Source: DASUCS01 sp041166745
GTDB taxonomy: Bacteria > Actinomycetota > Acidimicrobiia > Acidimicrobiales > JACDCH01
Direction of reading: 5' to 3'
NCBI GenBank assembly: GCA_041166745.1
Contig: JBEEGH010000001.1
Location: 1 to 64,000, forward strand
Length of the DNA: 64,000 nt
The notes under the pieces are model-generated. The model saw nothing but the letters and a program-made list of their open reading frames with translations. It was not told the origin of the DNA and ran no database searches. Position numbers and translations under genes: made by a program. Shown in pieces: positions 26,124 to 35,228 of this stretch. How positions within the stretch are numbered: the first letter of the stretch is position 1; each line of letters opens with the position of its first letter.

Positions 26124-28124
26124 ATGGGGACGAGGCGGATTCTGACCGCGGCCCTCGCATTGACGCTGACAATCGGGTGCACGTCGTCCTCCCGCAGCGC
26201 CAGTCGCCCGACAGTTGCACCGTCAGAGCCTCAGGGACTCACTGTGACGTCGTCGACAGACGGCGAGGAAGCCAGCTGGTCGTCGATCGCGAACGCGACG
26301 AGGTACGAAGTCGATCTCGACGGACAAGTCGCCACCGTGCCGGCGTCGGTGTGCGACGGACAGCACTGCGCCATCGGGTTGCCCTTGAAGGCGCGGCGTA
26401 CCGCACAGGTCCTGCGGGTGTCGGCCGTGTCGGAAACAGGGCGATCGCAGCCGGCTGAGGCTCCGCTTCCGACGCCGGCACCCCCGCCAACGACTCCCCC
26501 GCTGCACGACGTGTACGCCATCGTGAGCAACTCGGCACAGCAGCTATCCGTCGAACATCGCGCAGCATCGTCGGATGAGGAGACCGACGCATTGATGGCC
26601 GCGCTACGACAACGTCCTGATGTCGTGTCGGCGCATCGCGACATCTATGGGGACATCAACTCGGCGCGGGACGCGTTGTCGAGCACAGCCGACCCGGACT
26701 GGTACAAGAGTGCGCTCAACCTCGACAGCTTCCCCGTCGAGGCCGACGGACGCGGCGTCACGATCGCGGTGATCGACGGCGGCGTCGACGCGCAGCACCC
26801 TGCGTTGCGAGGCAGCGTGCTCGATGGAACCACCGTGGATGAACCCAACGTCGCAGGGACCGCGCGACCGGTCGCGCACGCGACGGCGATCGCCGGATTG
26901 ATCGCGGGTCACGGGACGCCACCGCTCGATCGCGGCGTCGCACCCGGCGCGACGATTCTGCCCATCGACATTCGCGGTAGCGGCGGTGAGATCGCAGTGA
27001 GCTCCGCGATCAGCGGCATCTTCGAAGCAGTCGACCGCGGCGCGAACATCATCACGATCAGCTTCGGCTTCACCTGCGGCAGCAATCGAGCTCCGGAGCC
27101 TGACGACTGTCGCCTCGCGGACAGCGGCCTTCTGGACGCGGTCGCCTACGCGCACTCGCACAACGTCCTCGTCGTTGTTGCCGCCGCGAACAACGGCCTC
27201 GGTCCTGGTTGTGACTCACCGACCGACGCGTTTCTGTACCCCGCTTACAACCTCTCCGTCATCACGGTCGGCGGCCTTACCCCGTCTGGCGAACGGTGGT
27301 CATGCACACCAGACCAGACGATCGATGTCCTCGCGCCCGCGACGAACCTGTTGGTGCTCCGATCGTCACGAGGTCCGTTGCTCGGCATCGACGCCGGCAA
27401 CTCGTATGCGGCACCGATGATCGCCGGCATCGCAGCGCGGCTGTGGTCGATGAACCGCCAGCTGCCGATGGGGTTCATCGAGTCGCTGCTGCGACGAACC
27501 TCGAGCAGTGGCGCGGTCGACGTCGCAGACGCCGTTGGCATCATCTCGGGCCTGACGCTCGACCCGGCGCCGCCGCAATCAGCGCCGCCGGAACCAGGAC
27601 CCGGAGCTCTCACCTTCTATCTCGAGTTGGAGTTGAGCGCTCCTCTCCAAGGGGACTGCGGATCGCCACCGTGTCCAACCGTTCATCGGCTGGCGTACGG
27701 CGGCCTCTTCTATGTCGACAGCAATGGCAACGTCACCGGTACCGGGGACAGCGAACGGGCGTGGCGCAACCCCCAAGCCGGGTTGGTCTTTGCGTGGACG
27801 TGCCAGGACTACATATGGAGCGGCACGGCGTACATCCACACCCCGGTCAAGTTGACAGGAATGCGGCTGGACGACGGGCCGACCGGCGGTGGGCGCTTCG
27901 ACCTGACCTTCAGTTTCGATCGCTCGTATCTGGAGTGGGTGGTTCGCGGCCAGGACTGCAACAACGAGTACAAGTTGGCCGACTATCTGCTTGAGGGTGC
28001 GCAACAGATCGCGCAGTTCGATCCGATCCACGTTCCTTCCGCGCCCAACCAATTGCAGCCCACGACACTCGAGGAGCCGGGGTTCAAGGCCAAGCTGACC
28101 GTCGTCCGCTACGTGCTCAACTAG
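26124..28124 (+). CDS. Secreted S8 (subtilisin-type) protease, lipoprotein
   Basis: A 666-residue protein. A signal peptide with lipobox (TLTIGC, residues about 16-21) predicts a lipid-anchored exported enzyme. Residues about 35-120 form a fibronectin-III-like domain, then a Pro-rich linker. The protease domain holds the catalytic Asp in TIAVIDGGVD, the His in VAHATAIAGLIAGHG, the oxyanion Asn in AAANNG and the Ser in GNSYAAPMIAG. The usual HGTHVAG is HATAIAG here, so the motif is relaxed but the triad is complete. About 170 C-terminal residues with Cys pairs form an unknown domain. The segment from about residue 130 to 190 may be an inhibitory prodomain. Confidence 0.85.
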   Translation: MGTRRILTAALALTLTIGCTSSSRSASRPTVAPSEPQGLTVTSSTDGEEASWSSIANATRYEVDLDGQVATVPASVCDGQHCAIGLPLKARRTAQVLRVSAVSETGRSQPAEAPLPTPAPPPTTPPLHDVYAIVSNSAQQLSVEHRAASSDEETDALMAALRQRPDVVSAHRDIYGDINSARDALSSTADPDWYKSALNLDSFPVEADGRGVTIAVIDGGVDAQHPALRGSVLDGTTVDEPNVAGTARPVAHATAIAGLIAGHGTPPLDRGVAPGATILPIDIRGSGGEIAVSSAISGIFEAVDRGANIITISFGFTCGSNRAPEPDDCRLADSGLLDAVAYAHSHNVLVVVAAANNGLGPGCDSPTDAFLYPAYNLSVITVGGLTPSGERWSCTPDQTIDVLAPATNLLVLRSSRGPLLGIDAGNSYAAPMIAGIAARLWSMNRQLPMGFIESLLRRTSSSGAVDVADAVGIISGLTLDPAPPQSAPPEPGPGALTFYLELELSAPLQGDCGSPPCPTVHRLAYGGLFYVDSNGNVTGTGDSERAWRNPQAGLVFAWTCQDYIWSGTAYIHTPVKLTGMRLDDGPTGGGRFDLTFSFDRSYLEWVVRGQDCNNEYKLADYLLEGAQQIAQFDPIHVPSAPNQLQPTTLEEPGFKAKLTVVRYVLN

Positions 28125-28183
28125 CCCAGCTCGCGTGCCCACGGATCCCCGCGTGGCGGAGGCCCGTTGTCCGTTACTCGCTC

Positions 28184-28627
28184 TTACAGGCGACGCTCGT
28201 GCTCTGGCGCACCGCTCGACGTCGCTCGCCGGACCGCCGTGCGCCACGGCCCCAGCCGCAGATAGATCGTGTTGAACGATGGCAGCCCGCGCCGGGCAGC
28301 GTCGCGGTGATAGGTGGCGGCCCGACCGTCTCCGCCCTCAGCAAGCCACGAGCGCAACGCGTCGAGGAGATCGGCGTCGGTGTAGCGCCGGACAGGACGG
28401 CGTGGCTCGGCATCGCCGCACTCGTCGAGCGCGGCGTGCCACCCGCCAAATCGCTTACAGATGGTGGACAGAGGAGGTAGCTCAGGCCGGTCGCGCCGAT
28501 CGTGTTCGTAGCGCCAACTGGACCGTTGGCCAGTCGTGTGGATCCAGGCACGCAGCTCGTCGAGCAGCTCTTCGTCGGTCCAGGTCTGGGTGACTCGTCG
28601 TCGTAGCGAGTCAGGCCGCACGTCCAC
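28184..28627 (-). CDS. HNH-associated repeat protein (3' part of recombinase frame)
   Basis: A 147-residue protein starting at a GTG (MDVRPDSLRRRVTQTW). It consists of two roughly 60-residue repeats ending FGGWHAAL and LGPWRTAV, the pattern of the homing-endonuclease-associated (HNH) repeat. It is in the same frame as the serine recombinase upstream and separated from it by only one TGA (28634-28636) and two codons. It may be an independent small protein or the tail of the recombinase made by readthrough. Confidence 0.65.
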   Translation of the reverse strand: MDVRPDSLRRRVTQTWTDEELLDELRAWIHTTGQRSSWRYEHDRRDRPELPPLSTICKRFGGWHAALDECGDAEPRRPVRRYTDADLLDALRSWLAEGGDGRAATYHRDAARRGLPSFNTIYLRLGPWRTAVRRATSSGAPEHERRL

Positions 28628-28633
28628 AGCACA

Positions 28634-30694
28634 TCATGGCAACCGGGCGACGGTCGCCGACGGCCGTAGACCCTGCGGATCGGGCTCGGATAGCGCGGCG
28701 CGGACGGCAGACGACCATGACCCGAACTTCGCGACGACGGTCGGCAGTGACGGCAGGTCGGAGCGATGCAGCGCGGCATGACGGTACGCGGCGGAGGTGT
28801 GGGGCGCGCCGGGTGTGTGGTCGAGCCATGACATCAGCGCGGCCCGAACCTCGTCGGGAGTCCAGCGGCGCCCCGCGGCCGAGCCGCCGACTGCGGCCAT
28901 TGCCGCGCGCCACGTGCCGAAGTGCGAAGTGACCGTCGCGAATGACGGCAACGCCAGGGCGCGTGCGTGTTGGCTGTAGCTGGCGGATCGTCCGTCGCCG
29001 CCGTGGTCGAGCCAGATCCGAAGGGCCGTTGCGATGTCGTGGTCGTTGAATCGATGCGTGGAGACACTGTTGTTCGGGCGCCCGCACCGTTCGAGCGCGG
29101 CCGGCCAGCTACCGAAGCGTCGTATCAGCGTCGTCAGCGACGGCAGATGGGCGTGGTTGCGTTGGCTGAGCGCGTACTTGCTCCCGGACGTGAGTCCGGT
29201 TGCTTCGGTCCAGGCGCGCAGTGCCGCCAGAGCGGACTCGTCGGTCCATGTCCGCCGGCCGGCAGGTCGGCGAGCGGGTCGCGGTGGTGCGGTGTTGGCC
29301 CACCGTGCCGCAATGCGTCGAAGGCGTTCGCCTGGTCGCGCTTCGGTTGTCCAGAACACGGGAGCGACGCGCTCAGGTCGGAAGACCGGGCCGCGGGCGC
29401 CGCGCAGGATCACGACGTAGTGCAAGTGCGTGGCGAAGATGCCGCGCTTGTCGTCGGTGGACAGGTCAGACCACGACTCTTCGAGGGATTTGGCCGTGTG
29501 GTAGCCGCTGTGGACGGGTCGCCCGTCGATCAGGACGAGACCGGTGCGCTGTTGCAAGGAACCGATGATCCCGGCTTGCAGCGCGCCGTACTGGCCTCGG
29601 GTGAGATCGGCGTGCTGGGCGAGCGCGCGGAGTTCGGCGGCGAAGTCGTCGAGCACGGTGGCGACGGTCTCGCCGTCGACAACCGGCGGCGGTGGTGGTG
29701 GCTGCGAGCGGAGATGCGTGACGAGCGCGTCGTAGAGGTGCGCTTCGAGTGGAGCGCCGGCGATGGTGAGTCCGTTGCAGCCGTTGCCGAACTTGGTGCT
29801 GCATGTGTACGTGTGCCGGCCTTTGTAGGTGAGCCCGAAGAGCCGCGCGCCACAGCGCCCGCAGCGCAGCAGGCCGGTCAGCGCGTACTGGCAGCCGTTG
29901 AAACTCGACCCGCCGGGTCGGGTGGCCAGCGTGGCGCGCAGCACTGCTTGTTCTTCTCTCGTCAGGAGCGGCGCGAAGCAGTCGGTCGCGACGATCTCGC
30001 CGTGGTAGATGCGATCACCCGCGGCGTACTCGGACAGCAGCGCGTGCTTGATCTTGTCGGGCCAGAACACCTTGCCACGGCGGGTCCGGATGCCGCGGTC
30101 GTACCAGTCACTGGCGATGGCGCGCATCGGCTCGCCGGCGAGGGCGCGACGCGTCGCTTCGCGCAACAGTTCCGCTTCGATCGGTTCGAGGTCCTGCATC
30201 CCGGGACGCCATCCGAATGGCGCAGGCCCGTTGGGTCGGCCGGCTTCGGCGAGTTCGCGATGCTTCGCTTTGATCCGCAGGCTGATGGTGGCGGACTCGA
30301 GTTGCGCGAACGTCACGAGGATCCGCACGAGCGCTAGGCCGAGATCGGTGGACGCGTCGATCGGTTCGGTTGCTGACGCGATGATGGCGCCGACCTGTTC
30401 GCACACCTGCCAGAACCGTTCGAACTCCGACGGCCGTCGTACGAGGCGGTCGAGTTTCCACACCAGCGTGCCGTCGAGGTGGCCGTCCTTGATCGCGGTG
30501 AGCATCCGCTCGTAGGCGGGACGCACGACACCCTTTTGGAACGCGGAGAGGTCGACGTCCTCGTACACCTCGACGACCTGCCATCCCCGCAGCGCGGCGA
30601 ATTGGCGGCACGCTTTTTCTTGTCGGGCGGTGGCGGTCTGCTGTCCGGTGGCGTCGTGGCTCAGCCGCGTGTAGATCCCCATGCGCAATGTCAT
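28634..30694 (-). CDS. Large serine recombinase with C-terminal HNH-associated repeats
   Basis: A 686-residue protein starting MTLRMGIYTRLSHDATGQ. Residues about 5-150 are the resolvase catalytic domain with the nucleophile in YTRLS and the Arg-containing stretch LVWKLDRLVRRPSEF. Then come a recombinase domain and a zinc ribbon (LRCGRCGARLFG, later YTCSTKFGNGC), as in large serine integrases. From about residue 490 there are three repeats of about 60 residues, each ending in a form of FGSWPAALERCG, matching HNH-associated repeats. The frame closes with one TGA and continues in frame with two more repeats. The start at 30694 (or 30682) is chosen by the conserved fold start. An excisionase-like gene lies 68 bases upstream on the same strand. 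Confidence 0.85.
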   Translation of the reverse strand: MTLRMGIYTRLSHDATGQQTATARQEKACRQFAALRGWQVVEVYEDVDLSAFQKGVVRPAYERMLTAIKDGHLDGTLVWKLDRLVRRPSEFERFWQVCEQVGAIIASATEPIDASTDLGLALVRILVTFAQLESATISLRIKAKHRELAEAGRPNGPAPFGWRPGMQDLEPIEAELLREATRRALAGEPMRAIASDWYDRGIRTRRGKVFWPDKIKHALLSEYAAGDRIYHGEIVATDCFAPLLTREEQAVLRATLATRPGGSSFNGCQYALTGLLRCGRCGARLFGLTYKGRHTYTCSTKFGNGCNGLTIAGAPLEAHLYDALVTHLRSQPPPPPPVVDGETVATVLDDFAAELRALAQHADLTRGQYGALQAGIIGSLQQRTGLVLIDGRPVHSGYHTAKSLEESWSDLSTDDKRGIFATHLHYVVILRGARGPVFRPERVAPVFWTTEARPGERLRRIAARWANTAPPRPARRPAGRRTWTDESALAALRAWTEATGLTSGSKYALSQRNHAHLPSLTTLIRRFGSWPAALERCGRPNNSVSTHRFNDHDIATALRIWLDHGGDGRSASYSQHARALALPSFATVTSHFGTWRAAMAAVGGSAAGRRWTPDEVRAALMSWLDHTPGAPHTSAAYRHAALHRSDLPSLPTVVAKFGSWSSAVRAALSEPDPQGLRPSATVARLP

Positions 30695-30762
30695 GGGCAG
30701 ATCGTGGCGCCGCGTCGCCGCGCGTGTGCGTGGACTCGCCGACCTCTCGGCCGGCTGCGGGC

Positions 30763-30990
30763 CTACGAGTCGGTGGAGGTCGGCTCCGGATAGAGGTGCT
30801 CGAGCGTGCCCGGCTCGATGCGACAGTGCTCGATGAACCCGTCGACCTCGTCGGCCTTGAGGCGGATCACCCGCCCGAAACGGTAGGCCGGGATGTCGCC
30901 CTGGTCGATGAACCGGTACAGCGTGCGGGGTGTGATCCCCAGCCGCTTGGCGGCCTCGGCCGTGGAGAGCCACTGAATGTCAGTCGCCAT
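30763..30990 (-). CDS. Excisionase-like helix-turn-helix protein
   Basis: A 75-residue protein starting MATDIQWLSTAEAAKRLG. The pattern AAKRLGITPRTLYRFIDQGD followed by IPAYRFGRVIRLKADEVDGF is a MerR-like winged helix of the HTH_17/Xis type. Located just upstream of the serine recombinase on the same strand, it is likely its directionality factor. A broken copy of its N-terminus lies at 2603. Confidence 0.85.
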   Translation of the reverse strand: MATDIQWLSTAEAAKRLGITPRTLYRFIDQGDIPAYRFGRVIRLKADEVDGFIEHCRIEPGTLEHLYPEPTSTDS

Positions 30991-31123
30991 CCTCCGAACG
31001 GTATCGCGGCCTTTCGTGCATTTCCATAGGGATCGCGGGACGTCATGGCTCCCTGAGGCGATTCAACGCAGATCCACAGACAACGGAACGACGGATACGT
31101 GGATTGAGATAACATGAAACTTT

Positions 31124-31354
31124 ATGAGCGAGAAGGGCTGGTGCAGCAGCCGCGAGGCCGCTGAGTACATAGGCGTCACGCCTCCCACGCTTTACCGGCT
31201 GGCCAATGCCGGTCACCTCGGCGGATACCGCATCGGACGCGTGTTCCGGTTTCGGACCATCGAGCTCGACGACTATCTCGAGCGTGTTCGGCTACGTCCC
31301 GGCGATCTCGGGTCGCGCTCGTCGATGAACCTCACTTCAAGCGAGAGGTCGTGA
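31124..31354 (+). CDS. Second excisionase-like protein, divergent
   Basis: A 76-residue protein starting MSEKGWCSSREAAEYIGV. The same HTH_17 fold is visible (EYIGVTPPTLYRLANAGHLG, YRIGRVFRFRTIELDDYLE). It is transcribed divergently from the other excisionase across a 133-base spacer (30991-31123), which probably holds both promoters and possible operators. Confidence 0.8.
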   Translation: MSEKGWCSSREAAEYIGVTPPTLYRLANAGHLGGYRIGRVFRFRTIELDDYLERVRLRPGDLGSRSSMNLTSSERS

Positions 31355-31898
31355 TGCGTGGCCCGAGCGAAGTTCTCCTCTCGACGGCTGAGTGAGCGGG
31401 TTGAATGGCTTAATTGAGTGAGTCGTTCGTTCGCTTCTGGTTCTCTGGGTAGTACGCGAGTTAGCGGTCGGTGGAGCGTGACGGGGCCCCGTTGATCGGT
31501 CCACTGGTTGTCGGAGTCGGTCCGGGTTGAAAACCGTCCTCTACGTTGCCCGCTGAGGCGACGCGGAGACCGGCGATGGCATCACGGCCGCGTAATCGCT
31601 CGTACGTACATCGGCACGTGAGAACTGGCCCCCTATCGGGCAGCAGCCGGGGCCCAGAGCGCCAGACCGGTTGCCTGCGCGGTAGTGTCATCGGCGTCGC
31701 ACGAACCTGCAGCCATTAGGCCCTCACGTAAACAACATCGGAATTTCAAGTCGCGAAGGGATCTGGCGTGGTAGTCGATACTCACGGGCAGCTCTCGGCG
31801 CCCGCCTCAGAACCATCCTGGCAACGCGATCCCGGCCCGCGCGTTGCGCGCTGCAGGAGTGGCTGCCTCTCTCGCTGCCCCGAGGCCGGGCGCTCGTA
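31355..31898. other. Gene-free stretch, possible element border
   Basis: About 540 bases without a supported gene, between the integration module and the nucleotidyltransferase. It contains repeated TGAGTGAG/TCGTTCG-type words near 31400 and CACGTGAGAACTGGCCCC near 31615, which resembles an insertion-sequence end. I cannot prove a border here. Confidence 0.4.
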
Positions 31899-32852
31899 AT
31901 GGACCTGCTCCATGCTGCCCTGGAGAAGGTCGGGAAGTCCGCCGAGGAGCTTCGAGCATTGCTCGGATCGTTGCTGGACGATGGCTCGGCGTATCTCGTC
32001 GGGTCGCTGGCCGCCAGCTACGGAAACCGCTGCAGCGACATCGACATCCACATCTTCGACGACGGCGGTGAGGGCCGGGGCGCACCGATGATGTACTTCC
32101 TCGATCAGACGATCGTCGATGTCGTGCAGTTTGATCGGATGGAAGTCGATCAGCTTGTCGCGTCGCTCCCGTCGGACTGGGTTCCTCTCGGGGGTGGGCA
32201 CTGCGCCCTTGGTCCAGCCAAATCGCGCAAGGCGCAAATCAGATTGGGTCGATGGAGCACCGCGATTCCCCTCGATGACCTTCCGCCCTTGATGCCTGTC
32301 GAAACGAAGGACGCGGTTGTCGCCGCGAACGCCCGCGGGGCTCTTGAAGAAATGATCTGCACGGCGGCGATCGCCCACCTGATCGACGCGCGATCTGACG
32401 CTAGTGCCGTTCGCGGCGGAGCATGGCGAAGAGCTGCATCTTCCATGCTTGAACTGGTTGTCCGTTCCCGCGGTGAAGTGTTCGTCGGAGCAAAATGGTT
32501 ATGGGCGAAGGCGGCGAAGGTCGGACTGCCGAGGGAGGTAATCGGACGAATCGACTCCGTTCGGGTCAGCGATGAGTTCCGTAGAGCCGCCGCCGAGCTT
32601 CGCGTTCCAGATCTCGATCCCTTCGCGCTCGTTCATGTCAAAGCAAATCCCTCGGTCGAGGAGTTCGAACTGAACCATCGGGGATTCATGCTGGTGAACG
32701 ACCAGCACCTACTCGACAGAGACTTGATGACCGATGGAACGCTCGCGGAAGAGATGGACCGGATCGGGCCGTCCGCGGTTCTGACGGCGTTGGGAATTGG
32801 AGCCACCACCCTCGCAGTGGACGACACGACACTCGATCGGACACTTCGATGA
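31899..32852 (+). CDS. Nucleotidyltransferase-fold protein
   Basis: A 317-residue protein starting MDLLHAALEKVGKSAEE. YLVGSLAASYGNRCSDIDIH is the GS...DxD signature of the Pol-beta/KNT nucleotidyltransferase superfamily, with metal-binding Asp residues. A later Asp may complete the triad. The rest is helical and specific to an uncharacterised subgroup. Its stop overlaps the start of the next gene (ATGA, 32849-32852). The pair borders biosynthetic cluster 1, separated from it by a transposase remnant. A role in toxin-antitoxin, defence or the cluster are all possible. Confidence 0.7.
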   Translation: MDLLHAALEKVGKSAEELRALLGSLLDDGSAYLVGSLAASYGNRCSDIDIHIFDDGGEGRGAPMMYFLDQTIVDVVQFDRMEVDQLVASLPSDWVPLGGGHCALGPAKSRKAQIRLGRWSTAIPLDDLPPLMPVETKDAVVAANARGALEEMICTAAIAHLIDARSDASAVRGGAWRRAASSMLELVVRSRGEVFVGAKWLWAKAAKVGLPREVIGRIDSVRVSDEFRRAAAELRVPDLDPFALVHVKANPSVEEFELNHRGFMLVNDQHLLDRDLMTDGTLAEEMDRIGPSAVLTALGIGATTLAVDDTTLDRTLR

Positions 32853-33334
32853 GTGTCTACGGCGCGCGCTGGGTTGCGTCTGAAGCGATGGAAGTCTCTG
32901 TGGTCATGGCGTTCGGCATCGACGGCGGCATCGAGGACATCGAAGGCGCACTCGGCGCTGGGGATGTGCCTACCGCGTTCGAGGCCACGCTCGAGGCACT
33001 CGCCACGTTGGCGAACATGCGGCTCATGCTCAACGGCGCATTGCGTTCGCGCGGGCTTCGTAGGCTCGCTCTGCTGGGAGCGACCGACGACCCCGTGCTC
33101 GCGCTCATCGGATCAACGCCGCCGGCTATTGAAGCTACCGAAGAACTCGTCGAGTCGCTGCTCGAAACCGTCCGCGCACAATCAAACGAAATCCGAGCGG
33201 CGCTCCCTTTCGAGATTCCCAAGATGCGTAAGCCAGATGGACTCTTTCCGACGCTGCGCGTGGCGAAGGAGTTGGAGCAGCTTCGACACAGGCTGGGACT
33301 GCCGCCGTACGATTGGAATGACCTCAGGGTTTAA
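32849..33334 (+). CDS. Small helical partner of the nucleotidyltransferase
   Basis: A 161-residue protein starting MSVYGARWVASEAMEV. It looks almost entirely helical (VPTAFEATLEALATLANMRL, AIEATEELVESLLETVRAQS) with a short C-terminal LRHRLGLPPYDW. No motif is recognised; the RxxxxH signature of HEPN toxins is not seen. The ATGA overlap with the nucleotidyltransferase indicates a functional pair. Confidence 0.65.
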   Translation: MSVYGARWVASEAMEVSVVMAFGIDGGIEDIEGALGAGDVPTAFEATLEALATLANMRLMLNGALRSRGLRRLALLGATDDPVLALIGSTPPAIEATEELVESLLETVRAQSNEIRAALPFEIPKMRKPDGLFPTLRVAKELEQLRHRLGLPPYDWNDLRV

Positions 33335-33446
33335 TGCTTTCGGTGCACACGCGGCACGAGTACCAGAAGTCCTGGTATCTGACTTGTCTCGACCTTGGCC
33401 CGTCCAAAGTAGCCTCTCCGGATCGGACGCCCGTGCCGTGGCTCGC

Positions 33447-33947
33447 AGCGAAGGCCGGCGAGGTCGGGGACGGCCACGAGCTGACGCGGCGCCCCGCCCC
33501 GGCCACGAACGAGCTCGTGCGCTCAAACACGCTGCTACGCCCTGTGGAAGAACCCGAGAACCTGACCCACCGTCAGCAACACAAGCTCGCCTGGGTCGCC
33601 AAGACCAACCCACGGCTGCATCGCGCCTACCTACTCAAAGAAGGCCTGCGCACCGTGTTCGTGCTCAAAGGCGAGGCCGACAAAGAAGCGCTCGACCGCT
33701 GGATCAACTGGGCTCGCCGCTAGCGCATCCCTGCCTTCATCGCGCTCCAACACCGCATCGTGAAACACCGGGCAGCGATCGAAGCCGCCTTGGACTCCGG
33801 TCTGTCGAACGCGCGGATCGAATCGACCAACACCAAGATCCGACTCATCACCCGCGTCGCGTTCGGATTCCACAGCGCCGACGCCTCATCGCCCTCGCAT
33901 GCCCAGCCCTCGGCGGCCAACCTTCCATCCTCCCCGGCCGCCACTAA
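33447..33947 (+). pseudogene. ISL3-family transposase C-terminal remnant
   Basis: Fragments in several frames match the ISL3 transposase end: HERARALKHA, YALWKNP, then HRQQHKLAWVAKTNPRLHRA through LRTVFVLKGEADKEALDRW, then an in-frame TAG, then GLSNARIESTNTKIRLITRV, and finally LIALACPALGGQPSILPGRH. One added C at 33553-33555 and at 33884-33885 repairs two frame breaks, but the TAG and missing 5' half show real decay. It borders cluster 1. Confidence 0.75.
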
Positions 33948-33959
33948 CCCACGGATACG

Positions 33960-35228
33960 TCAGGAGGACCGCTGTTTGGTGGAATTGAGTCGTGCGACGG
34001 AAGCCTGTCGTCCCTGCGGGGCGATCCAGTCCAGCAGGTCGTTCAGCGCATGGTACAAGCCTTCGATCTCTGAGGCATCGTTGTACAGGTACGCTGACAC
34101 CCGCAGGGTCTCGCCACCCGCCAGCGTGGAGACCAAAGGCTGCGCACACATGTGACCGCTGCGAACCATGTAGCCGTGTGAGTCACTGAGCAGGCGGGCG
34201 ACTTCTCCGGCGGGGACCTCGTCCCCGAGATACAGGGTCGCGAGCGGGATCCGGTCTTTCAGGTCGGGGGGACCGATCAGGCGCACCCCGCGAAGAGTGG
34301 CCGCTCCGTCGAGCAGAGCCAAGAGAAGTCCCTCACGGTGCTCCTCCAGTTCCCGGGCGTCGAGCGTCTCGAGATATCGAATTGCGGCCGCGCAGCCGAT
34401 GACTGAAGCGATATCCGGCGTTCCCGCCTCGAACTTGAACGGGATGCCCCGATCGACACTGCCGTCGAGATCGACCCAGTCGACCATTCCGCCGCCGACC
34501 GACATGGGACGCAGTTTCGCGAGAAGCGCGCTCCGGCCGAAGAGGCACCCGACGCCCGTGGGTCCCAGCATCTTGTGCATCGAGAACGCCATGAAGTCGA
34601 CGTCGAGCCGGTGTACGTTGATGCGCTGGTGCGGCGCGGACTGCGCGGCGTCGAGCACGATCGTCGCGTCACATGCGGCGCGTACCTCCGCGATGAGTTC
34701 CGCCACCGGGTGGATGACACCGGTGACGTTGGAGCAGTGTGTCAGTGCGACCACCTGTGGCCGGTCACGCAGGAGCATCCGGAAGTGTTCGCGGTCGAGG
34801 CGGCCGTGTTCGTCCACCCGGGCCAGCTCGAGACGGCCCGTCCTACGCCACGGCAGTATTTGAGAGTGGTGCGCATCCAGGCAGCCGACGATGTACGCGT
34901 CCGGCGGCAGATCCAGGCCGGCGGCGACGAGGTTGAGCGCCTCGCTGGTGTTGCGGAGCAGGACGACCTCGTTCGCGGCCGCGCCGATATGCCGGGCGAT
35001 CGCCACCCGCGAGCCCTCGTACGCGTCGGATGCCTCTTCGGAAAGGCGGTGCTTGCCGCGATGGACGTTGGCACCGTTGGTCTCGTAGTACTCGGTGACG
35101 GCCTGAATGACCTGGCGTGGCTTCAGGGTCGTGGCCGCGTTGTCGAGGTAGGAGATCGCGTGTCCGTCGATCTCTCTGCTCAGCGCCGGAAAGTCGATCC
35201 GGAGAGGATTCGTGTTCTGAGTTGTCAA
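33960..35228 (-). CDS. SufS/CsdA-like PLP enzyme
   Basis: A 422-residue class V aminotransferase-fold protein starting MTTQNTNPLRIDFPALSRE. The segment YLDNAATTLKPRQVIQAV, the Asp/Gln pair (VLDAAQSAPHQ) and the PLP lysine in MAFSMHKMLGPTGVGCLFG are those of SufS-type cysteine desulfurases. The cysteine loop reads RSGHMCAQP, against RAGHHCAQP in standard SufS, so the persulfide Cys is kept. It is last in cluster 1 and its start overlaps the stop of the PaaK-like ligase (35225-35228). In a biosynthetic cluster, sulfur donation or a C-N/C-S lyase or epimerase role (CefD-like) are possible. Confidence 0.8.
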   Translation of the reverse strand: MTTQNTNPLRIDFPALSREIDGHAISYLDNAATTLKPRQVIQAVTEYYETNGANVHRGKHRLSEEASDAYEGSRVAIARHIGAAANEVVLLRNTSEALNLVAAGLDLPPDAYIVGCLDAHHSQILPWRRTGRLELARVDEHGRLDREHFRMLLRDRPQVVALTHCSNVTGVIHPVAELIAEVRAACDATIVLDAAQSAPHQRINVHRLDVDFMAFSMHKMLGPTGVGCLFGRSALLAKLRPMSVGGGMVDWVDLDGSVDRGIPFKFEAGTPDIASVIGCAAAIRYLETLDARELEEHREGLLLALLDGAATLRGVRLIGPPDLKDRIPLATLYLGDEVPAGEVARLLSDSHGYMVRSGHMCAQPLVSTLAGGETLRVSAYLYNDASEIEGLYHALNDLLDWIAPQGRQASVARLNSTKQRSS

